A DNA stretch of 31,386 nucleotides from Candidatus Bruticola papionis. GTDB lineage: Bacteria; Vulcanimicrobiota; Xenobia; Xenobiales; Xenobiaceae. This document shows positions 16,081 through 23,167 of this stretch, piece after piece. The stretch covers positions 1-31,386 of the forward strand of contig DHKB01000037.1 of the NCBI GenBank assembly GCA_002407045.1, read 5' to 3'. How positions within the stretch are numbered: the stretch's first letter is position 1; every line of letters starts with the position of its first letter. Both the position numbers and the translations under genes were made by a program. The notes under the pieces were generated by a model. That model saw nothing but the letters and a program-made list of their open reading frames with translations. It searched no databases and was not told where the DNA came from.

Positions 16081-16100
16081 CAGAGCTGTCTGCTCTTTTT
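16080..16100 (+). terminator. Possible expression platform of the B12 riboswitch
   Basis: Directly after the aptamer, AGAGC and GCTCT (alternatively GCAGA/TCTGC) form a short stem followed by TTTTT. It could be an attenuator. About 175 nt of further leader separates it from the nrdD ATG, so other folds may matter. Confidence 0.4.
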
Positions 16101-16277
16101 GGCCGGTGAACAAAAAGGGAAGCTTGCAAACCAAATGCTTCTAGCTGCCTCTATGGCGGTCAGTTTCGTGTTGTCGCAAATTGCTGCTTCTTTTTCCCCT
16201 ACTTCACCGCTATACCTAGAGTAGTTTTTCGCTGCGTACAGGGGGTGGGAAAAAACTATACCCAGAGGGAAAAAGCT

Positions 16278-18440
16278 ATGAATATTATCAAGCGCAGCGG
16301 CGAAGAACAGCCTTTCGATGTTTCCAAAATTACGGCTGCCATTACTAAAGCTAACAATACTGTTGAAGACAAAGATAAGCTCAGTCAGCAGCAAATCGAA
16401 GACACCGCCGCCTATATTACCGACGCTTGTGAAAAATTGGCTCGTTCTCTCACCGTCGAAGAAATACAAGATTTAGTAGAAACGCAAATTATGCGTGCTG
16501 GCGCTTTTGAAGTTGCCAAAAATTACATCACCTACCGCTACAAGCGCAGTTTATTGCGCCAAGCTAATACTACTGATAATCGTATTATCAGCCTTATCGA
16601 ATGCAGCAGCGAAGAAGCCAAAGAAGAAAACGCCAACAAGAATCCTACCATCAATAGCGTTCAACGCGACTATATGGCCGGCGAAGTTTCCAAAGACATT
16701 TCTTGCCGCTTGCTTTTGCCCCAAGATGTAGTAGAAGCTCATCGCAAAGGTATCATCCATTTCCATGACTTGGACTATTTTGCCCAACATATGCACAATT
16801 GTTGCTTAATCAACTTGGAAGATATGTTGCAAAACGGTACGGTTATTTCCGGCACTATGATCGAAAAGCCGCACAGTTTTTCTACTGCTTGCAATATCGC
16901 TACCCAAATTATCGCTCAAGTAGCTAGCAACCAATACGGCGGCCAGAGCATTTCCCTTACTCACTTAGCTCCCTTTGTAGAAATTTCTCGCCAGCGTCTC
17001 AGGCGCGAGCTTCAGGAAGAATTTGACTCTATTGGCGAAACTATCGAAGCCGACGATTTAGCCAAGCTTACCGAGACTAGATTGCGCCGCGAAATTGCTC
17101 GCGGAGTACAAACTATTCAATATCAGATCGTTACTTTGCTCACCACTAATGGCCAAGCTCCCTTTGTAACTATTTTTATGTACTTAAACGAAGCGGCCAA
17201 CGAAAAAGAAAAGCACGACTTGGCTATGATTATTGAAGAAGTGCTCAAACAACGCTACATCGGCGTCAAGAATTGCCAAGGCGTCTACGTTACGCCGGCT
17301 TTCCCCAAGCTTATCTATGTTTTAGAAGACGACAACATTAGCGAAGATACTCCCTATTGGTATTTAACTAAGCTGGCCGCTCAGTGTACTGCTAGACGTT
17401 TAGTGCCTGACTACATTAGCGAAAAGAAGATGAAAGAGCTTAAGGAAGGTTGTTGCTTCCCGGTTATGGGCTGTCGTTCGGCTCTTTCTCCTTGGCGCGA
17501 TAAGAGTGGACAGTATAAATACTACGGTCGTTTCAACCAAGGCGTAGTAACTTTAAACCTTGTCGACATTGCTCTTTCCAGCCAGAAAGACATGGATAAA
17601 TTCTGGCAAATTTTCGACGAGCGTTTAGAGCTTTGCTATAAGGCTTTAATGTGCCGTCACAATCGTCTCAAAGGCACCCTTTCCGACGCTGCTCCTATTT
17701 TGTGGCAAGACGGAGCTTTAGCTAGACTTCCCAAGGGCGAAGTTATCGACTCCTTGCTTTATGGCGGTTATTCTACTATTTCTTTGGGTTATACCGGTTT
17801 ATGCGAATGTATTCGTTACTTAACTGGCAAGAGTCATACTACTCCCGAAGCTATGCCTTTAGCTTTAAAAATCATGAAATATATGAATAAAGCTTGTAAA
17901 AAGTGGACTGAAGAGACCAATATTGCCTTCAGTATTTACGGTACTCCTTTAGAGTCGACCACTTATAAATTTGCTCGCTGTTTGCAACAGCGCTTCGGTA
18001 TTATCGAAGGCGTTACCGACAAGAGCTACATTACCAATAGCTACCACGTTCACGTAACTGAACCTATTGATGCTTTCAGTAAATTAGCTGTCGAAGCTCA
18101 GTTTCAAGCTTTGTCGGTTGGCGGCGCTATTAGCTATGTAGAAGTGCCCAATTTACAAAACAATATTGAAGCCGTTTTGGAACTTATGCGCTTTATTTAC
18201 GACAACATTATGTATGCCGAATTAAATACTAAGAGCGACTATTGCCAAAACTGCGGCTTTGATGGTGAAATTGAAGTAGTGGAAAATAAAGATCATAAAT
18301 ATGTCTGGCGCTGCCCCAATTGTGGCAACTTAGATCAGAGCACTATGAATGTAGCTAGACGTACTTGCGGTTATATCGGTTCCCAATATTGGAATCAAGG
18401 GCGCACTCAAGAAATTCACGATCGCGTGATGCATTTATAG
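16278..18440 (+). CDS. nrdD: Anaerobic (class III) ribonucleoside-triphosphate reductase
   Basis: Glycyl-radical enzyme that reduces ribonucleoside triphosphates to deoxynucleotides without oxygen. An N-terminal ATP-cone (1-95, MNIIKRSGEEQPFDVSKI) gives allosteric control. The barrel follows, with the conserved HFHDLDYF and MHNCCLINLEDML region. The C-terminus holds a four-Cys zinc site (CQNC and CPNC) and the glycyl-radical loop RTCGYIGSQYW. The ATG at 16278 has AGAGGG 8 nt upstream; the GTG at 16245 does not, so 720 aa is preferred. nrdG follows after 108 bp, and a B12 riboswitch controls the leader. Confidence 0.96.
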   Translation: MNIIKRSGEEQPFDVSKITAAITKANNTVEDKDKLSQQQIEDTAAYITDACEKLARSLTVEEIQDLVETQIMRAGAFEVAKNYITYRYKRSLLRQANTTDNRIISLIECSSEEAKEENANKNPTINSVQRDYMAGEVSKDISCRLLLPQDVVEAHRKGIIHFHDLDYFAQHMHNCCLINLEDMLQNGTVISGTMIEKPHSFSTACNIATQIIAQVASNQYGGQSISLTHLAPFVEISRQRLRRELQEEFDSIGETIEADDLAKLTETRLRREIARGVQTIQYQIVTLLTTNGQAPFVTIFMYLNEAANEKEKHDLAMIIEEVLKQRYIGVKNCQGVYVTPAFPKLIYVLEDDNISEDTPYWYLTKLAAQCTARRLVPDYISEKKMKELKEGCCFPVMGCRSALSPWRDKSGQYKYYGRFNQGVVTLNLVDIALSSQKDMDKFWQIFDERLELCYKALMCRHNRLKGTLSDAAPILWQDGALARLPKGEVIDSLLYGGYSTISLGYTGLCECIRYLTGKSHTTPEAMPLALKIMKYMNKACKKWTEETNIAFSIYGTPLESTTYKFARCLQQRFGIIEGVTDKSYITNSYHVHVTEPIDAFSKLAVEAQFQALSVGGAISYVEVPNLQNNIEAVLELMRFIYDNIMYAELNTKSDYCQNCGFDGEIEVVENKDHKYVWRCPNCGNLDQSTMNVARRTCGYIGSQYWNQGRTQEIHDRVMHL

Positions 18441-18454
18441 CAATTGAAAAATCA

Positions 18455-18497
18455 GGCAGTATAATTATTGTATTTGTTGTACAGTAATTATGCTGCC
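18455..18497 (+). other. Long hairpin between nrdD and nrdG
   Basis: GGCAGTATAATTA (18455-18467) pairs with TAATTATGCTGCC (18485-18497): 13 bp with one G-U pair and a 17-nt loop. No T-run follows, so it looks like a processing or stability element or a regulator site, not a terminator. Confidence 0.6.
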
Positions 18498-18548
18498 AAT
18501 TTACGTGGTGCGTATTGTTTGTGTTTTTAGTAAAGGTCGGCTGTTGAT

Positions 18549-19055
18549 ATGAATTATGCAAAAATTGTTCCTCTAGATGTAGCTAACGGTACGGGAATCC
18601 GTGTTTCACTTTTTGTCTCCGGCTGTCCGCACCATTGTTTCAATTGCTTCAACCAAGAAACCTGGGACGAAAGCTACGGCCAGTCTTACACTAAAGATAC
18701 AGAAGATGAAGTTATTAAGCTCTTGCGTCATCCTCATGTACGCGGCCTTACTTTGTTAGGCGGTGAGCCTTTTACAATTGAGCATCAGCGCATCCTTTGG
18801 CCGCTTATACAAAGAATTAAGCAAGAGCTGCCACAAAAAGATATTTGGGGCTACACAGGTTATCTTATAAACGATTTACTCCCAGCTGGCCGTGCGTATT
18901 GTGAAATAACAACCAATATTTTACAACACCTAGATATGCTGGTAGACGGCCCCTTTGTTGAAGCTAAAAAAGACCTACGCCTCAACTTTCGCGGATCGTC
19001 TAACCAGCGCTTAATAGATAAAAAGCAATTGTTGGAATACATTGCTGGTAAATAA
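18549..19055 (+). CDS. nrdG: Anaerobic ribonucleotide reductase activating protein (radical SAM)
   Basis: Installs the glycyl radical on NrdD using S-adenosylmethionine and a [4Fe-4S] cluster. The radical-SAM cysteines are in CPHHCFNC (CxxxCxxC, near residues 26-33), followed by FNQETWDESYG, GLTLLGGEPF and LVDGPFVEAKKD. At 168 aa it has the usual length. It lies 108 bp downstream of nrdD on the same strand and is very probably cotranscribed and under the same B12 control. Confidence 0.95.
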   Translation: MNYAKIVPLDVANGTGIRVSLFVSGCPHHCFNCFNQETWDESYGQSYTKDTEDEVIKLLRHPHVRGLTLLGGEPFTIEHQRILWPLIQRIKQELPQKDIWGYTGYLINDLLPAGRAYCEITTNILQHLDMLVDGPFVEAKKDLRLNFRGSSNQRLIDKKQLLEYIAGK

Positions 19056-19084
19056 AGAAAAGAGCTTTTCATTAGCTGTTTCTC

Positions 19085-19128
19085 TAGGCATCTAACCTAA
19101 GTGCAAAACTAGGCTGTAAATTCTTCCA
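19085..19128 (-). pseudogene. Remnant of the 5' end of a second immA
   Basis: Just after the xre stop, the minus strand reads GTGGAAGAATTTACAGCC and continues with clear similarity to the start of the intact immA at 20154 (ATGGAAGAATTTATAGCC). Stop codons interrupt it within a few codons. This shows that xre was once followed by its own immA. Confidence 0.7.
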
Positions 19129-19131
19129 CAA

Positions 19132-19497
19132 TTACTTACCCTTTTTGCGCCTCCTCTCAAGAATATCCATAATCCGTCCACAAACAGATTCATCGAGATC
19201 GTTAAATTGTCTCGCAAACGTTGCAGCAAGCTGACGCTTAGAGTCAGAAGTATCTTCAAGATTTAGTGAGATAGTTTTCTGTGATTCCATAGCCAATTGT
19301 TTTAAATTATCATATTGTTCATCATTAAGCCCATAAGATTCTCTCAGCTTTTCATACCAATCTGATGGCATTTTCTTTTTACCATTTTCCACAGCAGACA
19401 AAAAAGCTGAAGAAACGCCCAGCAAATCGGCCATATCTTTCAATACTTGACCATTTTGCAATCTCAACATGCGAAGAAAAGTAGCTAATTTTTTCAC
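19132..19497 (-). CDS. XRE-family transcriptional repressor
   Basis: 121-aa DNA-binding protein with an N-terminal Cro/CI-type HTH (LRMLRLQNGQVLKDMADLLG then VSSAFLSAVENGKKKMP, about 8-45) and a helical C-terminal part that may dimerise. The start is GTG at 19497, with TTAGG upstream. It is the intact member of a duplicated xre-immA pair. The promoter just upstream carries the same double operator as two other promoters in the window, so it should repress itself, immA and the DUF4417/nuclease operon. In ICEBs1-type systems the partner ImmA protease cleaves such a repressor; that role here is inferred. Confidence 0.9.
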   Translation of the reverse strand: MKKLATFLRMLRLQNGQVLKDMADLLGVSSAFLSAVENGKKKMPSDWYEKLRESYGLNDEQYDNLKQLAMESQKTISLNLEDTSDSKRQLAATFARQFNDLDESVCGRIMDILERRRKKGK

Positions 19498-19526
19498 ATT
19501 GCCTAACTCTCTTTTCTAATCTAGAT

Positions 19527-19595
19527 ATTATTAACCTTCATAGGTTAATAATATTGAACCACATTCGAGCTATGGCATCAACTACCTTTGGTTAA
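19527..19595 (-). promoter_or_regulatory. Operator/promoter 1 (drives xre)
   Basis: Perfect palindrome ATTATTAACCT-TCAT-AGGTTAATAAT at 19527-19552; the second half-site TGGTTAA is at 19589-19595, 47 bp from the AGGTTAA half. On the minus strand a promoter reads TTGATG-17 bp-TTCAAT. The palindrome lies just downstream of the -10 and the second site just upstream of the -35. Confidence 0.8.
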
Positions 19596-19611
19596 CTATT
19601 TTGTTTGCATA

Positions 19612-20154
19612 TTAGAGTATGCCTTTTTCCTTTAAATTGCGGTTAACGTTATATTGATAATTGGCTGCAGCTTTAGAAACACCACATTTCTGCGCTATTT
19701 CTTTTGGAGTCATATCTTTTGTTAAATCAGCGGGAATTAGCAATTCAGCAGCAAAGCACTTAGCTTGCCACTCCGGTGAACGGTAAGGTAGTAATTTGTC
19801 TTTCTTGAAGTTGCGCTGTAGTTTTATACCAAACATGCCAAGAAGTAAAAGATGACCTATTTCATGTGCAATTGTCATTCTGTCTCTGCCGTTACCATTT
19901 ACTGCACCGTCATACACACTTTCTTTTATGCGTATTTCTTTCTTAATAATATCTGTATCGCCATGAATATGCGGTGGAAAAGTATCATCAGGAACTATTT
20001 CGTAATTAGTGTCAGGAATAATCAAGCATATAAGCTCCAAAAGCCTTGCAACATCAAAGTATAAATCACCTTGTAGGTTAAGTGCATTTCTAATCTTGTT
20101 GGCTATTTTTCTAAGTTTTAACCTAGATGCAGGCTCGGCTATAAATTCTTCCAT
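19612..20154 (-). CDS. ImmA/IrrE-family metallopeptidase
   Basis: Zinc protease of the ImmA/IrrE (COG2856) type, 180 aa, with MTIAHEIGHLLLLG (HExxH at 97-101) and a downstream FAAELLIP glutamate as likely third ligand. The C-terminal PKEIAQKCGVSKAAANYQYN is an HTH-like segment common in this family. The ATG follows AGGTAAG. Family members cleave XRE-type repressors on DNA-damage or cell-density signals; the intact XRE gene next door is the expected substrate (inference). Its own upstream xre has been reduced to a remnant, leaving the promoter with operator 2. Confidence 0.92.
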   Translation of the reverse strand: MEEFIAEPASRLKLRKIANKIRNALNLQGDLYFDVARLLELICLIIPDTNYEIVPDDTFPPHIHGDTDIIKKEIRIKESVYDGAVNGNGRDRMTIAHEIGHLLLLGMFGIKLQRNFKKDKLLPYRSPEWQAKCFAAELLIPADLTKDMTPKEIAQKCGVSKAAANYQYNVNRNLKEKGIL

Positions 20155-20159
20155 AATTA

Positions 20160-20290
20160 CTTACCTATTTGCGCCTTTTCTTAAAAATATTTCATAATTC
20201 GTCAGCAAACAGATTTATCAAGGTTACCAAATTGAGAATTGAGGTAGCCAAATTGCCTCGCAAACATTACGGTAAGCTGACGCTTGGATT
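20160..20290 (-). pseudogene. Remnant of the 3' end of a second xre
   Basis: This stretch aligns with the last ~115 bp of the intact xre (19129-19245), including the stretches around GCGCC, CAAACAGATT and CTCGCAAAC. A ~21-bp internal insertion/duplication breaks the frame. Upstream it joins directly to operator 2, so the rest of the gene has been deleted. Confidence 0.8.
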
Positions 20291-20296
20291 TACATA

Positions 20297-20361
20297 TCAA
20301 CCTGTAAAGGTTAATGATATTAAACCATATTTGAGCTGTAGTATCAACTACTTTTGGTTAA
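20297..20361 (-). promoter_or_regulatory. Operator/promoter 2 (drives immA after xre loss)
   Basis: TCAACCTGTAAAGGTTAA at 20297-20314 is a slightly degenerate palindrome, with TGGTTAA at 20355-20361 and again 47 bp between AGGTTAA and TGGTTAA. The minus-strand promoter reads TTGATA-17 bp-TTTAAT. Confidence 0.75.
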
Positions 20362-20424
20362 TTTTTGCTTATATATTTGCTATTATATGAGGCATTGAAA
20401 CTAACTACAGCCAATATTTGGTGT

Positions 20425-20488
20425 AACAAAAAATGCTTCATTCTGTTCACCTCATTTTTATAAAGAGGGAAAAAACAGCCTGAAGCAT
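20425..20488 (-). terminator. Terminator of the DUF4417/nuclease/Zn-ribbon operon
   Basis: On the minus strand ATGCTTCA..CTGTT pairs with AACAG..TGAAGCAT through a large loop, and ATTTTTTGTT follows. It lies 38-100 nt after the last gene of the operon. Confidence 0.65.
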
Positions 20489-20526
20489 CTTCGATTTTTG
20501 CGAACCATTTGGTATATTTCAGTTGA

Positions 20527-21045
20527 CTACTCATCTATTGCATCGAAATACTCAACCTCTAAGGAATAAGCAAAGGCTACATTTTTGCCATCTTTGTCAA
20601 AAGCTACTATTTTGCGTTTATCCGGACTAACGAAGTACGTATATTTGAAGTTGGCTTTTTTTACAAACTCAGATAGCAAAAGTCCATTTACGAAGCCATA
20701 TTCAGTAAGTTCATACCTATCGATATCAGAGATAACATATATCTCTTGCCACTCGTTGCAATTATTATTAAGTTCCTCTTTTGCCTTATCACTTTTTAAA
20801 TGCTCAAGACAATAAGTACGCCAAGTTTTTATTACTCTCATATCTACCTGGTACACACGCTTACATTTTGGACAAAACCAAAAATCATAATCACGATCTT
20901 CGCAATAATAATCCCAAAAACTAAGCTTTTGATCTTCAGCAATTTGTTTGGCTACATCATCCTTATAATATACTTCAATAATATTCGCAGATGGACAATC
21001 ACTGTTAGATAAGCTATTACCACATAAGCAACCCAATCTGGCCAT
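20527..21045 (-). CDS. Zn-ribbon protein, candidate immunity partner of the upstream nuclease
   Basis: 172 aa. The N-terminus has a split four-cysteine zinc site: CLCG (residues 6-9) and FCPKCKRVY (about 56-64). The rest is acidic, ending in EVEYFDAIDE. Similar small acidic proteins starting with a CxCG-SNSDCP-like motif accompany toxins in polymorphic-toxin loci; this link is from general recollection. It starts in a TAATG overlap with the nuclease stop and has GGAGG upstream, so the pair is cotranslated. Toxin-immunity order and acidity fit an immunity protein (inference). Confidence 0.7.
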   Translation of the reverse strand: MARLGCLCGNSLSNSDCPSANIIEVYYKDDVAKQIAEDQKLSFWDYYCEDRDYDFWFCPKCKRVYQVDMRVIKTWRTYCLEHLKSDKAKEELNNNCNEWQEIYVISDIDRYELTEYGFVNGLLLSEFVKKANFKYTYFVSPDKRKIVAFDKDGKNVAFAYSLEVEYFDAIDE

Positions 21046-21512
21046 TATAGTATGCCTCCTTCATTCATATGGATTTTTTTCTTATCATTGAACCAAACCT
21101 CGACATGGCCTAAAACATGCCCTTTTCTTGCTGCTTCATCAAAACCAGCTTGAGCATATCTTCTACCCTCAACACTGTTGCTGTCATATTGAGGTAGATA
21201 AATAGCAACTGTAGCATTACTATGATACTTAAATTGCGTAAAGCCTTTTTTTATATTTTTGGCCATTTGGCTTGGACTTGGACTAGTCGTACGCTTTACC
21301 TCTATATTACCAACATAAAACAAATCATCACTAGTTTTTATAGTTAAGTCATATTGAGGCTCTCGTACCTTTTCGCAGCGGAATACTGGCTCGAATCCTA
21401 AATCCATATAGCGTTCAGCAATAAATATTGCTCCACAATCTATGACTTTACGGCCTGCTGTGTCTTTATAAAAGACTTGTTTTTCAGTGTAACCTCCTCT
21501 GCCTCTACCCAC
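21045..21512 (-). CDS. PD-(D/E)XK nuclease-like protein, candidate toxin (CdiA-CT-like)
   Basis: About 155 aa. The nuclease core reads PQYDLTI followed by a hairpin and GNIEVKRTT (D...ExK), then SPSQMAKNIKKGFTQFK and an AIYLP strand. That pattern resembles the CdiA C-terminal tRNase domain found on contact-dependent toxins, but here it stands alone with no secretion or delivery domain. The start GTG at 21512 has GGAGG five nt upstream and overlaps the DUF4417 stop by 8 nt (GTGGGTAG); a TTG at 21524 is a less likely start. It could instead be a benign phage-type nuclease; homology is judged by eye only. Confidence 0.65.
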   Translation of the reverse strand: MGRGRGGYTEKQVFYKDTAGRKVIDCGAIFIAERYMDLGFEPVFRCEKVREPQYDLTIKTSDDLFYVGNIEVKRTTSPSPSQMAKNIKKGFTQFKYHSNATVAIYLPQYDSNSVEGRRYAQAGFDEAARKGHVLGHVEVWFNDKKKIHMNEGGIL

Positions 21513-22152
21513 ATTTACCTCCAAAACGCTCGAAAGAATAAGTTTTTAAGGTGACAATAGGAACAGAAAAACGTCCCTTCCATTGCTCAGGAAAAATACC
21601 ATAGACATATATTTTGCTAGGATGCTTTCTCCTGATCAATTCATGCATACCACTTAAGAATGAGTGCTTACAAATATAGTCTCTGCCCATACAACCTTGG
21701 CTAGTAACTGCAAGGACACTATTACTAGGGATGCCATCAAAAGCCCATTCAAAACTACTTTCATCACTCCAACCAACATTGGGAACCGTTAACAAGCCTT
21801 GGCTTTGCAAATAAAAAGTCAAAGCCTTATTGCGCCAATTATTGTAAATCTGTTGAGGAACTGGCATATCAAGCAACATGCTAAAATCAGGCCCAATTCC
21901 ATTCTTACAACGTCTCAAACGAGGCAGATACAAGTCTGCATTTTTCCAAAAGCCTTCATACCTATAATCATCAATATAGAAGTGAAAGCTTTTAGTGCTT
22001 TGCAAGTCATCATTGCCAATAAGGTGAAAGGGAGTTACTTCGTCAATTTCTACATCATGAACTGGAGATAATTCAGGCATATCATATGGACCAACCAAAT
22101 TAGCCCCTTTACAATAGCGCCACTTAAAGCATTTATACTTATTAAATTTCAT
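21505..22152 (-). CDS. DUF4417 family protein
   Basis: 215 aa, first gene of the three-gene operon. The family is recognisable from FYIDDYRYEGFWKNADLYLP, the GPDFSMLLDMP segment and PNVGWSDESSFEWAFDGIP-SVLAVTSQGC. DUF4417 proteins occur mainly on phages and other mobile elements; their function is unknown. The ATG at 22152 has GGAGG five nt upstream and is preferred over the TTG at 22155. The N-terminus (KYKCFKWRYCKGANLVGPYDMPEL) has two cysteines that could bind metal. Operator 3, about 90 bp upstream, ties the operon to the XRE/ImmA pair. Confidence 0.85.
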   Translation of the reverse strand: MKFNKYKCFKWRYCKGANLVGPYDMPELSPVHDVEIDEVTPFHLIGNDDLQSTKSFHFYIDDYRYEGFWKNADLYLPRLRRCKNGIGPDFSMLLDMPVPQQIYNNWRNKALTFYLQSQGLLTVPNVGWSDESSFEWAFDGIPSNSVLAVTSQGCMGRDYICKHSFLSGMHELIRRKHPSKIYVYGIFPEQWKGRFSVPIVTLKTYSFERFGGKCG

Positions 22153-22246
22153 CAATGCCTCCGTACTTTCTTCACTAATTTCACAAATTACAGAAGCATT
22201 AATAAGTACTATAAGTATTACTGCATTAAATACTTTTGTAATTATC

Positions 22247-22311
22247 TTAACCTTTACAGGTTAACAATATTTAACCATACTTAAATTAAAATATCAACCT
22301 ATATTGGTTAA
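22247..22311 (-). promoter_or_regulatory. Operator/promoter 3 (drives the DUF4417 operon)
   Basis: Perfect TTAACCT-TTAC-AGGTTAA at 22247-22264; TGGTTAA at 22305-22311, once more 47 bp away. An AACCA half-site lies between, as in the other two copies. The minus-strand promoter is TTGATA-17 bp-TTAAAT. Confidence 0.82.
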
Positions 22312-22417
22312 AATTACTTATATATACAAGTGTATTTAATGCGTTTATCGCGTTGTTAATATTTTTTTACATTAAAAAGGACACATCAAAGATGGAGGAC
22401 ATAATCAGTAGCAAATA

Positions 22418-22636
22418 TCAAATACCAGAAAGTTCCCCACGTGTAGTATAAAGCTCATCCAAAATATCTAATTCTTCTTTGAGTATTTCTAGTATTTCTT
22501 CTCTAGAAGCTCCTAAAGTTAAAAGCGAAAAAGAAAGCTTTTCCATATAAAACTCGTTCAAGCGATCAAAATTCAAACTAGCTTTTTTCAAAGCTTCCGG
22601 AGTTTGCTTAGCTAAGAAGCACTCCAATTTTGTCAT
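22418..22636 (-). CDS. Small unknown helical protein
   Basis: 72 aa, charged and predicted helical by eye (EEILEILKEELDILDELY near the C-terminus). I recognise no family. The start is well supported by AAGGAGG 5-6 nt upstream of ATG. It stands alone: the next gene upstream, phd, ends 100 bp away. A repeat shared with 26792-26824 lies in its promoter region. Confidence 0.6.
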   Translation of the reverse strand: MTKLECFLAKQTPEALKKASLNFDRLNEFYMEKLSFSLLTLGASREEILEILKEELDILDELYTTRGELSGI

Positions 22637-22663
22637 AAATTACCTCCTTATTCTTTAGTTTTG

Positions 22664-22695
22664 TACTAAAACACACGCAATTGTACTTTGCCAAA
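22664..22695. repeat. Left copy of a 32-bp dispersed repeat
   Basis: TACTAAAACACACGCAATTG followed by TACTTTGCCAAA. The copy at 26792-26824 has three substitutions and one inserted base, in the same orientation. The two copies bracket the phd and GTPase genes. Confidence 0.7.
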
Positions 22696-22736
22696 TAGCG
22701 CCCGATCTTATATACGTTCACTATATAATACAAGTA

Positions 22737-22967
22737 TCAGTAACAACCTTCACATATATTATCAAGTCTTTTTCTTTTAGCTTCTTCTAATGTAATATTA
22801 TCAGAGAGGATACCAAACAAAGATTTAGTCATCTCTACTCTGTCCTGATTTGGATTAGAAAGTTTGGCAACAACTTTGCCGTTGCGCGTAATAAAAATAT
22901 CTTCGGTAGCTGCCAACAGCAGGTATTTACCAAGATTGTTTTTCAGTTCTGTAGCAGTAATTAGCAT
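22737..22967 (-). CDS. Phd/YefM-family antitoxin, apparently orphan
   Basis: 76-aa antitoxin-like DNA-binding protein: LITATELKNNLGKYLLLAATED then IFITRNGKVVAKL is the Phd N-terminal fold, followed by a short C-terminal tail (SLFGILSDNITLEEAK). The true start is the ATG at 22967 with GGAGG five nt upstream; the frame is open further upstream but that stretch has no supporting ribosome-binding site. No Doc, RelE or PIN toxin is adjacent: the nearest gene downstream is the 72-aa protein, whose length would suit a small partner but which shows no toxin motif. Confidence 0.85.
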   Translation of the reverse strand: MLITATELKNNLGKYLLLAATEDIFITRNGKVVAKLSNPNQDRVEMTKSLFGILSDNITLEEAKRKRLDNICEGCY

Positions 22968-23059
22968 AACTACCTCCATACTTTCACACGTAAGCTCCCT
23001 TTGCATTATAAAGCTAAATCGTACGAAACAAACAGCCATTTTACATACAATAATTATAG

Positions 23060-23105
23060 AAAAAAAGAGAAAGACAGGCACGTTACCTTTTGCCAATCTT
23101 TCCCT
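23060..23105 (-). terminator. Terminator of the GTPase operon
   Basis: On the minus strand AGGGAAAGA pairs with TCTTTCTCT (one G-U), with an inner GGC/GCC, followed by TTTTTTTC. It lies about 60 nt past the stop of the last GTPase gene. Confidence 0.75.
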
Positions 23106-23167
23106 TTTGTGTTTACTTAACGCTTTTATTTATTAAAAGCTTTTCGTGCCTTAGCTTCTGTGTCTTA

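Noticed and set aside
16245..16277. Upstream GTG start for nrdD
   Set aside because: The added residues are not part of the ATP-cone, and the ATG at 16278 has a good AGAGGG at normal spacing.
20169..20390. Plus-strand open frame of 73 aa
   Set aside because: It is the reverse complement of the xre remnant and operator 2.
22392..22451. 18-codon plus-strand frame MEDIISSKYQIPESSPRVV with AAAAAGGA upstream
   Set aside because: It overlaps the 3' end of the 72-aa gene and is too short to support as a gene. It might be chance.
22968..23096. N-terminal extension of the Phd frame with a hydrophobic stretch
   Set aside because: The Phd fold starts at the ATG at 22967 with GGAGG. The extension is an artefact of an open frame and would suggest a false membrane segment.
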